Shown piece by piece: positions 25,860-34,463 of a DNA stretch of 64,000 bases. Each line of letters opens with the position of its first letter. The first letter of the stretch is position 1. Both the position numbers and the translations under genes were made by a program. The stretch comes from an uncultured Porphyromonadaceae bacterium (lineage in GTDB: Bacteria > Bacteroidota > Bacteroidia > Bacteroidales > Muribaculaceae). The notes below the pieces were generated by a model. It worked only from the letters and a program-made list of their open reading frames with translations, was not told the DNA's origin and searched no databases. The DNA is taken from assembly GCA_902461565.1 (NCBI GenBank), contig CABPYL010000008.1, positions 1 through 64,000 of the forward strand, written 5' to 3'.

Positions 25860-27337
25860 TCGTCGACGTATTTAATGGACTTGTCCAGCAGCGGCGACAT
25901 AACGGTGTCGACATCCACGAACGGCACGTATGTTCGGAAATCGGCAAACAGAGCCTCAGTTTCTGCCGACGAGCGCAGCGGACGGCGGAACTCGAGCGCC
26001 TGAGCCGCGGCCATAAGCTCTATGCCCAGGATGCGGGTGGTGTTGTCCACAATCCTGATGAGCTTCGTGGCCGAGTTGGAGCCCATAGAGACATGGTCCT
26101 CCTGACCCTGGGATGACGGGATGGAATCGCAGCTTGTGGGCCAGCACAGGCCTTTGCTCTGGTTGAGGATGGATGCGGCGGCATACTGGGTGATCATGAA
26201 ACCGCTGTTGAGGCCCGGTTTGGCCACCAGGAACGAGGGCAGCCCGCGCGTACCGCCTATCAGCTTGTAGATGCGGCGCTCGCTTATGTTGGACAGTTCT
26301 GTCATGGCCAGGGCGAGGTAGTCCATAGGCATGGCGATGGGTTCGCCGTGGAAGTTGCCGGCGGAAACTATTATGTCCTCGTCCGGGAAAATGGTGGGAT
26401 TGTCGGTGGGGCTGTTTATTTCGTCGGTGATGACATTGTACACAAAGTCTATGGCATCCAGGACGGCGCCGTGTACCTGCGGGATGCAGCGGAACGAATA
26501 GGGGTCCTGCACATGCACTTTGGGCTGGGCGATGAGTTCGCTTCCTGCAAGCAGGCGCGACATATCGGCGGCCACGGCAATCTGTCCGGCGTGATGGCGA
26601 ACCTCGTTCACCTCTTTGCCGAATGGTTCTATGCGGCCGTCGAAGGCGTCCAGCGACATCGCGGCTATGCGGTTGGCCTTTTGCACAAGCGTTTTGGCGC
26701 GCCATGCACCCCATACGGCATGAGCCGACATGAACTGGGTGCCGTTGAGCAGAGCCAGACCCTCTTTCGACATCAGACGGACGGGTTCCCACCCTTTTTC
26801 GGCCAGAACGTCGGCTGCGGGCACTGTCTTGCCTTTGTATTCAACCTCGCCGAGGCCGAGCAGCGGCAGGCACATGTTTGCCAGCGGGGCAAGGTCGCCG
26901 GAAGCCCCGAGAGATCCCTGCTGGTATACAACGGGTATGATATCTTCGTTGAAGAAATCTATCATGCGCTGTACGGTGGACAACTGCACGCCCGAGTTGC
27001 CGTAGCTGAGCGACTGCACCTTCAGCAGGAGCATGGTTTTGACGATTCGCGAGTTCACGCGGTCGCCTACGCCGCAGGCATGCGACATAACAAGGTTTTT
27101 CTGAAGCTGCGAGAGGTCGTCGGCGTTGATGGAGATGTTGCACAGCGAGCCGAAGCCCGTTGTGATGCCATAGATGGGTTCCTTGCAGGTTTCCATCTTT
27201 TTGTCGAGGTATTCGCGACAATGGACTATCGCAGCGATGGCCTCGTCGCTGAGCGACAGACGGGCGCCTTCGAGTACAAGGCGGCATACATCGGCAGGCG
27301 TAATGCGTGCCGTGGATATCTTGTGAGTTTCAGTCAT
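25850..27337 (-). CDS. hutH: Histidine ammonia-lyase
   Basis: Deaminates L-histidine to urocanate, the first step of the pathway. The 495-residue protein has the Ala-Ser-Gly triad that cyclises into the MIO cofactor (QGSLGASGDLAPLANM), the GITTGFGSL N-terminal block, NGTQFMSAH and the SSQGQEDHVSMG segment near the active site. The ATG at 27337 (MTETHK) gives an 8-base overlap with hutU and is preferred to one 21 bases further upstream. It is gene 3 of 4 in the operon. Confidence 0.96.
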   Translation of the reverse strand: MTETHKISTARITPADVCRLVLEGARLSLSDEAIAAIVHCREYLDKKMETCKEPIYGITTGFGSLCNISINADDLSQLQKNLVMSHACGVGDRVNSRIVKTMLLLKVQSLSYGNSGVQLSTVQRMIDFFNEDIIPVVYQQGSLGASGDLAPLANMCLPLLGLGEVEYKGKTVPAADVLAEKGWEPVRLMSKEGLALLNGTQFMSAHAVWGAWRAKTLVQKANRIAAMSLDAFDGRIEPFGKEVNEVRHHAGQIAVAADMSRLLAGSELIAQPKVHVQDPYSFRCIPQVHGAVLDAIDFVYNVITDEINSPTDNPTIFPDEDIIVSAGNFHGEPIAMPMDYLALAMTELSNISERRIYKLIGGTRGLPSFLVAKPGLNSGFMITQYAAASILNQSKGLCWPTSCDSIPSSQGQEDHVSMGSNSATKLIRIVDNTTRILGIELMAAAQALEFRRPLRSSAETEALFADFRTYVPFVDVDTVMSPLLDKSIKYVDECM

Positions 27338-29345
27338 GATTTTCAAGAGCTTTATCAATTAAGGAATCATCGGCGATGTTGGGGAAAGTTACAGTGAGGC
27401 CGGGAGTGCGGTCCATTTCGCGCTTTATGGCGTCCATTGCGCCTTTGTTGCGCGCCCAGCTGCGGCGTGCGATGCCGTTGTTGACGTCCCACAGCAGCAT
27501 GGAGTTTATGCGGCGTGCAGCCTCGGGAGTGCCATCGACAACCATGCCGAAGCCGCCGTTTATCACTTCGCCCCAGCCTACGCCGCCGCCGTTGTGCAGC
27601 GATACCCATGTGGCGCCGCGGAACGAGTCGCCAATCACGTTCTGCACGGCCATGTCGGCGGTAAACTGCGAGCCGTCGTATATATTGGAGGTCTCGCGGA
27701 AAGGCGAGTCGGTGCCGCTTACGTCATGATGGTCGCGGCCGAGAACAACGGGAGCCGAGATATCGCCGCGTGCTACGGCGTCGTTGAAGGCGAGAGCTAT
27801 CTTTGTGCGGCCCTCCGAATCGGCGTAAAGGATACGGGCCTGCGAGCCAACCACAAGGTGATTCGGACCGGCTTCCTTGATCCAGTGGATGTTGTCGTCG
27901 AGCTGCCCCTTGATATCGTCCGGCGCGTCGCGGCGGATTTCCTCGAGTACACGGGCAGCGATTTCGTCGGTCTTGGCAAGGTCGGCGGGATCGCAGGATG
28001 TGCAAACCCAGCGGAAGGGACCGAAGCCGTAGTCGAAGAACAGCGGGCCCATTATGTCCTGTACATACGATGGATAGCGGAATTTGCCGTCGGCGGTAAT
28101 GATATCGGCGCCGGCACGCGACGATTCAAGCAGGAAAGCGTTGCCGTAGTCGAAGAAGTACATGCCGCGGTCTGCAAGTTTGTTGATTGCCGCAACCTGG
28201 CGGCGCAGCGACTCCTGTACGCGTTTTTTGAATTCTGCGGGATTGTCGGCCATCATGGCTTTGGATTCCTCGAAAGTCATGCCCACGGGATAGTAGCCTC
28301 CGGCCCACGGGTTGTGCAGTGAAGTCTGGTCGGAACCGAGTTCAACGGGAATGTCCTCGTTTGCCAGACGTTCCCAAATATCGACGATATTTCCCTGATA
28401 TGCCAGCGATACAGGCACGGCCTCGGCGCGGGCGCGGCGGATGCGGTCTATAAGTTCGTCGAGCGAGGTATACACTTCGTCTACCCATCCCTGTGCATGG
28501 CGTTTTTCTACTGCCTTGGGGTTGATTTCGGCGGTTACCGACACCACTCCGGCAATGTTGCCTGCCTTGGGCTGTGCGCCGCTCATGCCGCCCAGACCGG
28601 CGGTAACGAACAGCATGCCGCCGAGTTTGCCATCCTTGCTGTGGCGGCGTCCGGCATTGAGCACGGTTATGGTGGTGCCGTGTACTATGCCCTGCGGACC
28701 GATGTACATGTACGAGCCGGCTGTCATCTGGCCGTACTGGCTCACGCCCATTGCATTGAAGCGTTCCCAGTCGTCGGGTTTGGAGTAGTTGGGAATGACC
28801 ATGCCGTTTGTAACCACAACGCGCGGGGCGTTCTTGTGCGACGGGAACAGGCCGAGCGGATGCCCGGAGTACATCACAAGGGTCTGCTCGTCGGTCATTT
28901 CGCTGAGATAGCGCATTGTAAGCAGATATTGTGCCCAGTTCTGGAACACGGCGCCGTTGCCGCCATATGTAATCAGCTCATGGGGATGCTGTGCCACGGC
29001 GGGATCCAGATTGTTCTGTATCATCATCATGATTGCGGCAGCCTGCCGGCTGCGTGCCGGGTACTCGTCGATGTTACGTGCGTGCATGGGGTAATCAGGA
29101 CGGTAGCGGTACATGTAGATGCGGCCGTATCGGCGCAGCTCGTCGGCGAATTCGGGCGCGAGTGCTGCGTGCTGGCTTGTGGGGAAGTAGCGCAGGGCGT
29201 TCTTCAGTGCCAGACGTTCCTGTTCCGGTGTGAGTATCTTTTTGCGGCGCGGAGCATGATTCACCTCGGTGTCGTAAGGCTTCGCGGCCGGTATTTCTTC
29301 GGGTATGCCGCGGACGATGGCCCGGCGGAATTCTTCGTTGGTCAT
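27330..29345 (-). CDS. hutU: Urocanate hydratase
   Basis: Converts urocanate to imidazolone-5-propionate with bound NAD+. At 671 residues it is about 110 residues longer than the Pseudomonas/E. coli-type enzyme, with an N-terminal extension rich in charged residues (about 1-90); I recall this long form in Bacteroidetes. Conserved family segments are present: YGGNGAVFQNWAQYLLT, MYSGHPLGLFPS, GLGGMSGAQPKA, and DHHDVSGTDSPFRETSNI. Its start overlaps the ftcD stop by 4 bases. Confidence 0.95.
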   Translation of the reverse strand: MTNEEFRRAIVRGIPEEIPAAKPYDTEVNHAPRRKKILTPEQERLALKNALRYFPTSQHAALAPEFADELRRYGRIYMYRYRPDYPMHARNIDEYPARSRQAAAIMMMIQNNLDPAVAQHPHELITYGGNGAVFQNWAQYLLTMRYLSEMTDEQTLVMYSGHPLGLFPSHKNAPRVVVTNGMVIPNYSKPDDWERFNAMGVSQYGQMTAGSYMYIGPQGIVHGTTITVLNAGRRHSKDGKLGGMLFVTAGLGGMSGAQPKAGNIAGVVSVTAEINPKAVEKRHAQGWVDEVYTSLDELIDRIRRARAEAVPVSLAYQGNIVDIWERLANEDIPVELGSDQTSLHNPWAGGYYPVGMTFEESKAMMADNPAEFKKRVQESLRRQVAAINKLADRGMYFFDYGNAFLLESSRAGADIITADGKFRYPSYVQDIMGPLFFDYGFGPFRWVCTSCDPADLAKTDEIAARVLEEIRRDAPDDIKGQLDDNIHWIKEAGPNHLVVGSQARILYADSEGRTKIALAFNDAVARGDISAPVVLGRDHHDVSGTDSPFRETSNIYDGSQFTADMAVQNVIGDSFRGATWVSLHNGGGVGWGEVINGGFGMVVDGTPEAARRINSMLLWDVNNGIARRSWARNKGAMDAIKREMDRTPGLTVTFPNIADDSLIDKALENHD

Positions 29346-31051
29346 TTGCTGTCGATATTCTTATTTACAATTTCCAGAACTAATTTCTCTCCGCTTATAG
29401 CCTTTGCGGCCAGCTGGGAGGCCTCGTCGGTGAGCTTGGCGGCACGTTCCCTGTCGGCAAGCCCTGCAGCGTTGATGCGTACGTTCAGTGCCGCGCCACG
29501 GACTGCGGCACATGCGGCGAGTGCGCCCACGCCGGCATCGCTTGCCGATGCCGGGTTACCCTCGGTGGCAACCTTTACCAGAAGCGGGAACAGGCTGTAG
29601 GCTGTGCGTGCGGTGTGCAGGGGCACCTCGGCGGCAAACAGCGTTGCAGCCTCGAGGGCTTCGGCACGGGCAGCCTTCTCGTCGGCGGTGCCTTTGGGCA
29701 TACCTAGGGCGGTCATTATGCGGTTGAAGGCTTCTGTGTCTTCGTCCACGGCATGGAGCAGTTCTGTGATTCTCTGCTGTCCTTCCTCTGCCATTATGCT
29801 GAATTCTTCCCAGCGGTCGTCCCAGCCGGCCTTGTGTGCCGAAAGGTTAGCCACCATAGTGGCAAGTGCGGCTGCAAGGGAGCCCATATAGGCCGATATG
29901 GAGCCGCCGCCGGGAGCGGGCGATTCGGAGGCTGTGGTATAGGCGAATTCCTTGCAGGACATGTCTACGAGGTGCTTGCCTTTTTCTTCGGCTGCCTCAA
30001 GCATGTATTCTATCACTTTTTCCTGCGGGTTGAACGGTTTAAGCTGGTCGAGTCCTATAGAAACCACGGCCATGCGTATAATTTCCTCCTCGGGGATGCC
30101 CGAGGAGCGCTGCTGCATGTGCAGATAGTGGCGCCCGGCATCCAGCAGGGTGGATTTCGGCACCAGACCGACAATCTCGGTACCTGTAACGCGAATTCCG
30201 CGTGCTGCCGCTGCGCGGCTCACCTCGTCGAACGCCTTGTGCAGGGGTGTGCGGCTGCGGTCGGTAATGTTCATCGAAACCTGCGCTATGCCGTATTCGT
30301 CGATGTACCAGCCAATCGCTTTGGTGCCTTTGAGGGTGCCTGGCTGCATTATAGGCTGGCCGAATTCGTCCTTCAGCGGTTTGCCGGTAATCTTGCCGCC
30401 CTCGCGCACGGGACGTCCTTTTTCGCGTACGTCGAAAGCAATGGCGTTGGCGCGTCGCGTGGATGTGGTATTCAGGTTGAAATTTACGGCAATCAGAAAA
30501 TCGCGGGCACCGACTGCTGTGGCACCTGTGCGGGCAGCTTTTTCATCGAAAGGACGGTTGCCGTAATCCGGGCCGGCTTCGGGGTTGCCCATACGTTCCG
30601 GCAGACCTTCGTATTCGCCGGCACGGCATACGGCAAGGTTCTTGCGCTCTGGCTTGAGTGCCGATGCCTCGTAGCAGTAGACGGGCACTTCAAGTTCGTC
30701 GGCGATGCGCTTGCCCAGCTGACGGGCGAGTGCCGCGCATTCTTCGAGAGTGATATTGCTTACGGGCACCAGGGGCAGAACGTCGGTGGCGCCCATGCGC
30801 GGATGCGCGCCGTGGTGGTTGCGCATGTCTATTACCTCGGAGGCTTTTTTGACAGCACGGAAAGCGGCTTCAAGTACCGGAGCGGGTTCGCCGACAAAAG
30901 TAACGACAGTGCGGTTTGTGGCGGCGCCCGGGTCTACATCGAGCAGCGTAATACCTTCGACGCCCTCAATGGCATCGGTTATCTGTTTGATTATTTCAGG
31001 ATTCCGTCCCTCGCTGAAATTGGGGACACATTCTATCAACTGTTTTTTCAT
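29342..31051 (-). CDS. ftcD: Bifunctional glutamate formimidoyltransferase/formimidoyl-THF cyclodeaminase
   Basis: Transfers the formimino group of formiminoglutamate to tetrahydrofolate and then releases ammonia, giving glutamate and methenyl-THF. The 569-residue protein fuses both domains, as in mammalian FTCD. The N-terminal formimidoyltransferase (about 1-325) begins IECVPNFSEGRNPEIIKQI and has MRNHHGAHPRMGATDVLP with catalytic His. The C-terminal cyclodeaminase (about 355-569) begins KEFAYTTASESPAPGGGSISAYMG. It is the first gene of the operon, 17-20 nt after the predicted transcription start, and its presence explains why hutG and hutF are not needed here. Confidence 0.96.
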   Translation of the reverse strand: MKKQLIECVPNFSEGRNPEIIKQITDAIEGVEGITLLDVDPGAATNRTVVTFVGEPAPVLEAAFRAVKKASEVIDMRNHHGAHPRMGATDVLPLVPVSNITLEECAALARQLGKRIADELEVPVYCYEASALKPERKNLAVCRAGEYEGLPERMGNPEAGPDYGNRPFDEKAARTGATAVGARDFLIAVNFNLNTTSTRRANAIAFDVREKGRPVREGGKITGKPLKDEFGQPIMQPGTLKGTKAIGWYIDEYGIAQVSMNITDRSRTPLHKAFDEVSRAAAARGIRVTGTEIVGLVPKSTLLDAGRHYLHMQQRSSGIPEEEIIRMAVVSIGLDQLKPFNPQEKVIEYMLEAAEEKGKHLVDMSCKEFAYTTASESPAPGGGSISAYMGSLAAALATMVANLSAHKAGWDDRWEEFSIMAEEGQQRITELLHAVDEDTEAFNRIMTALGMPKGTADEKAARAEALEAATLFAAEVPLHTARTAYSLFPLLVKVATEGNPASASDAGVGALAACAAVRGAALNVRINAAGLADRERAAKLTDEASQLAAKAISGEKLVLEIVNKNIDSK

Positions 31052-31071
31052 GGGGGGATACTTATGATTTG

Positions 31072-31102
31072 CAAAGATAACTATTTTGCTCCAAACCGCA
31101 AA
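31072..31102 (-). promoter_or_regulatory. Promoter of the hut operon
   Basis: On the minus strand TTTG (31102-31099), 19 nt, then TATCTTTG (31079-31072): both elements and spacing match the Bacteroidetes consensus exactly. Expected start is near 31068, about 17 nt before the ftcD ATG. No obvious operator palindrome overlaps it. Confidence 0.85.
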
Positions 31103-31176
31103 CGGTCGATGAATGAAGTGGAAAGGGTGGTTTTGGGTGGGAGGAGTGTGTGCCAGTGTTAAAAAATGTGTATTTT

Positions 31177-31207
31177 TTTAGTATGTCGATGCATACGGCT
31201 ACCTTTG
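31177..31207 (+). promoter_or_regulatory. Promoter of the FadL-type porin gene
   Basis: TACCTTTG (31200-31207) is a perfect -7 element, with TTTA (31177-31180), one mismatch from TTTG, 19 nt upstream. The leader to the ATG at 31284 is about 73 nt. It diverges from the hut promoter. Confidence 0.7.
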
Positions 31208-31283
31208 CCGTCGATTTTATTTTGCGGGAATGACTGTTGTCCTGTTTTAACGTTTTTATTTCCCGAATATTAACTGTTTATTT

Positions 31284-32690
31284 ATGAAGAAATTCTTTGT
31301 TTCCGCGTTGGTTTTGGCCGCTATATGCGGTTCGTCTATGGCCGAGGGTTATCAAATCAATTCATTATCTGCAAAGCAAATCGGTATGGGGCATACCGGT
31401 ATCGCTCAAAAGCTCGGTGGCGAGAGTATGTATTTCAATCCCGCCGGTATGGCTTTTATGGACAAGACATTCGATCTGTCCGCTTCCCTGACCGGTATTA
31501 TACCTACGTGCACCGCTACGGTAAAAGGTATTGATTATGAGACTGATAACGGCGTGTCGACTCCCATTGGCGCGCACGCCGCTTTCTCGATCTACGACAA
31601 TCTCAAAGGCGGCATCGCTTTCTATACACCTTACGGGTCGTCTATTAACTGGACCGACAACTGGCCCGGCGCAGTCCTTAACCAGAATGTGCAACTGAAG
31701 GTATTTACCCTTCAGCCCACATTGGCATGGGCCATTACTCCGAAATTGTCGGTTGGTGTCGGTGCTATGATTTCCTGGGGCACCGTCGACCTGAACAAAG
31801 GCCTGGTTTCGGCCGAAACCACCGACAAAGCAATCGACGCTCTCAAGGCCATCGGTCAGCTTCCTGCCGAGACGCCCGCTTTCGGAACCACGACTCCGGC
31901 GTCGGTCAATCTCAGAGGCAAGGCAAACATGGTGGTCGGATTCAACGTGGGTGCCATGTACAGTATCACCGAACAATGGACGGTGGGCGCATCGTATCGC
32001 TCTCAGATGAAGATGAAGGTGAAAGCCGGCGACGCCCATGTAAGATATGCAAATGCAATCGCACAGGCCATACTCGGCGAGAGCCTCGACCTTATCGACG
32101 AGGCAAATTTCAAGGCCGAGATGCCATGTCCCTGGGTGTTTGGCTTCGGCGTATCCTTCAAGCCGACCCATCGCCTCACACTGGCGGCAGATGCTCGTCT
32201 GACAGGCTGGCACGCCTATAAGCGTCTTGATATCGAATTCCTTGCCGAGCAGCTTACTCCCTACAACCAGAACATACAGAAAAAATACAGGAATTCGTGG
32301 TGCTATTCGCTCGGTGCCCAGTATGCCGTTACCGACCGTTTCGACGCACGTCTGGGTCTGATGATAGACACATCGCCTGTCAACGACAAGTATTACAATC
32401 CCGAAACGCCGGGCATGACCAAAATCGAGCCTACTGCAGGTATTTCGTTCCGTCCGTTGCCATCCCTTTCGATAGACGTTGCCTTCATGTATGTGGCCGG
32501 TCTGGGTATCGACAACGCATCCTGCGAGTATTCCGACCTGCTTGGTGCAACGATGATTCAGAAACTCACGGCTGCCGGTGTGCCGCAGGCTATGATTGAC
32601 AAATTCGGTTTCAAACCCACAGGCAGTTTCAACGCCGACTACCGTCTGCATGCCTTCATCCCTTCCTTCGGAATAAGCTACAGTTTCTAA
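31284..32690 (+). CDS. OmpP1/FadL/TodX family outer-membrane transport protein
   Basis: A 468-residue outer-membrane beta-barrel with a signal peptide (MKKFFVSALVLAAICGSSMAE). The mature N-terminus has the FadL-type hatch motif around GESMYFNPAGMAFMD (NPAG), and alternating hydrophobic strands run to the C-terminal SYSF with the usual terminal aromatic residue. Family members carry hydrophobic compounds such as long-chain fatty acids across the outer membrane; the substrate here is not known. It has its own promoter, and an MFS gene follows on the same strand 40 bases later. Confidence 0.93.
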   Translation: MKKFFVSALVLAAICGSSMAEGYQINSLSAKQIGMGHTGIAQKLGGESMYFNPAGMAFMDKTFDLSASLTGIIPTCTATVKGIDYETDNGVSTPIGAHAAFSIYDNLKGGIAFYTPYGSSINWTDNWPGAVLNQNVQLKVFTLQPTLAWAITPKLSVGVGAMISWGTVDLNKGLVSAETTDKAIDALKAIGQLPAETPAFGTTTPASVNLRGKANMVVGFNVGAMYSITEQWTVGASYRSQMKMKVKAGDAHVRYANAIAQAILGESLDLIDEANFKAEMPCPWVFGFGVSFKPTHRLTLAADARLTGWHAYKRLDIEFLAEQLTPYNQNIQKKYRNSWCYSLGAQYAVTDRFDARLGLMIDTSPVNDKYYNPETPGMTKIEPTAGISFRPLPSLSIDVAFMYVAGLGIDNASCEYSDLLGATMIQKLTAAGVPQAMIDKFGFKPTGSFNADYRLHAFIPSFGISYSF

Positions 32691-32730
32691 ACCGTGCCAA
32701 CCAATGCCGGGGGTTGTTTGTTTGAGTGGT

Positions 32731-33957
32731 ATGTCTACCACGGATAACAATACTACTCCTGCGCCTGCTTCCAATGTGAAGATCGCAGGCATCAACTTTA
32801 CGTTCTTAGTTCTGTACCTTGCGGGCCTGAGTGCTTTCGGCTCGTTTGTAAACGATATGTTCACTCCGGCGCTTCCGGAGATGAGCCGCTATTTCCATTG
32901 TGCCGTGCCCGTGGTGCAGCTGGGCCTTACTATGGGTATGATAGGCCTCGGCATAGGTCAGCTGGTACTCGGGCCGGTGAGTTTCAAGTACGGGCGCAAG
33001 CCGGTGCTCGTGTTCTCGGTGGTGCTGTTTATCGTTGCCGCCGTGGCAAGTATTTTCTCGCCCACGATACACGTTTTTCTTGCGTGCCGATTGTTCCAGG
33101 GCATAGGTGGCTCGGGCGGTTACTTCCTTGCCCGTACTATTCCTGCCGATGTGTACGGTGGCCGCCAGCTTGCAAAGTGTATGGCCGTGATGGGCGCCAT
33201 CAATGGTTTCGCGCCGGCATGCGCCCCGGTTGTCGGCGGCTTTGTGGCCGAGCATTGGGGCTGGAAACCGATCTTTCTGGTGCTTACCGGATTCGCTTTC
33301 ATCCTGCTTTGCATATCGCCGCGCCTGAAGGAGACGATGCCCGCCGCCGACCGCCCCAAAGGTAGCCTTTGGAGTAATTTCCGCAACTATCCGCGGCTGC
33401 TGCGCAACAGACCGTTCATGATTCATACCCTCTTCAAAGGTTCGGCCTTAGGTCTGCTTTTCGCATATATATCATCCTCGCCGTTCATATTTCAGGACCA
33501 TTTCGGCTGGAGTGAGATAGAGTATGGCCTGTTCATCGGCTTCAATGCCATTTTTGTGGCTGCTGGTTCCATGCTGTCGCTGAAATTCAAACCGATGAAG
33601 AAAGCCGCGTTTATCGGCGCGGTAGTCCTCCTTGTCGCAGCGGTGGCGGAAGCATTGGTGCTGTTTCTTTTCGATAACTTCTGGCTGTATGAGATTGGCC
33701 TGATACTGCTGGTGTTCTCGCTGGGCATGATATTCGCGGTAACAAACACGCTGTCCATGAACGAGGGACGCGCCGAGGCCGGCGCCGCTTCGGCACTCCT
33801 TGGTATCGTGGGATATATCTACGGTGCCATATGTGCGCCGCTGGTGGGTATGGGCAACATAATGCACAGCTTCGCAATCGTTATGCTTGCGCTTGCGTTG
33901 ATAACGTTTTTCTTCGCCCTTAAATCGCGCAGGCTGCCTGCCGATCTGGACAATTAA
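32731..33957 (+). CDS. MFS multidrug exporter, Bcr/CflA type
   Basis: A 408-residue transporter with 12 predicted helices. The N-terminal part (NDMFTPALPEMSRYFHC) and the loop GPVSFKYGRKPVL (MFS motif A, GxxxDRxGRR-like, here KYGRKP) fit the Bcr/CflA drug:proton antiporter group, as does LFQGIGGSGGYFLARTIPAD. The ATG at 32731 is preferred over 32704 because the residues it removes are unlikely in an N-terminal tail. It ends tail to tail with the next minus-strand gene, overlapping by 4 bases. The substrate is unknown. Confidence 0.9.
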   Translation: MSTTDNNTTPAPASNVKIAGINFTFLVLYLAGLSAFGSFVNDMFTPALPEMSRYFHCAVPVVQLGLTMGMIGLGIGQLVLGPVSFKYGRKPVLVFSVVLFIVAAVASIFSPTIHVFLACRLFQGIGGSGGYFLARTIPADVYGGRQLAKCMAVMGAINGFAPACAPVVGGFVAEHWGWKPIFLVLTGFAFILLCISPRLKETMPAADRPKGSLWSNFRNYPRLLRNRPFMIHTLFKGSALGLLFAYISSSPFIFQDHFGWSEIEYGLFIGFNAIFVAAGSMLSLKFKPMKKAAFIGAVVLLVAAVAEALVLFLFDNFWLYEIGLILLVFSLGMIFAVTNTLSMNEGRAEAGAASALLGIVGYIYGAICAPLVGMGNIMHSFAIVMLALALITFFFALKSRRLPADLDN

Positions 33958-34463
33958 AAACGCACGTCGAAGTCCTGGCGGGGCAGATGTTGCAGCGCCG
34001 CCACAACGGTAACATGGTTTCCCATGAAAATCATGCCGTGGCCGAGTGCAGCACGATAGGTTTCCAGTTCTTTCCACTTGCGGTAGTTCATTATAAACAT
34101 GTGCGCATGTGGCGGAATGGCGTCGGCGGGCAGCTTGCGGTTGCGGGCGGCGTCGAATACTACGAAATCAGCTCCGTTCAGGTCGGCCGGAGCGGCCTTC
34201 GGGGCGGCGTCGAACACGGCGCGGCGTATGTCGCGGTTATCGCAGCCAACCATAGCCACCTTGCGCGGCTGCAGCCGCACAACAACGCGGAACAGCGTAC
34301 GCATATCGCCGCGAGGAATATCCAGATAGGAATAGTAGCCGTATATCTCGGGCAGGCAAAGCACTTCGGTGATAAACCGGAAGGCAAACGGCGAGTGGAT
34401 GCCGAAACCGCGGCTGTGGCGCCAGCGGCGGTATTTCAGGAAGATGTTCAGAAAACGCGGCAT
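33954..34463 (-). CDS. Short methyltransferase-like protein, apparently degenerate
   Basis: A 169-residue protein. The N-terminal segment (KYRRWRHSRGFGIHSPFAFRFITEVL) matches, from memory, the start of a Bacteroidetes group annotated as SAM-dependent methyltransferase, in which GIHSPF is conserved. Those proteins are nearer 230-270 residues. Here the Rossmann glycine-rich loop is weak (VAMVGCDNRD) and the domain is shortened, so catalysis is doubtful. It overlaps yfhO by 16 bases upstream and the MFS gene tail to tail by 4 bases. Function unknown. Confidence 0.55.
   Translation of the reverse strand: MPRFLNIFLKYRRWRHSRGFGIHSPFAFRFITEVLCLPEIYGYYSYLDIPRGDMRTLFRVVVRLQPRKVAMVGCDNRDIRRAVFDAAPKAAPADLNGADFVVFDAARNRKLPADAIPPHAHMFIMNYRKWKELETYRAALGHGMIFMGNHVTVVAALQHLPRQDFDVRF

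Noticed and set aside
29753..31162. A 469-residue plus-strand frame opposite ftcD
   Set aside because: Antisense shadow that also crosses the hut promoter.
31365..32864. A 499-residue minus-strand frame opposite the FadL-type porin
   Set aside because: Antisense to a clear signal-peptide-bearing porin; composition is not protein-like.
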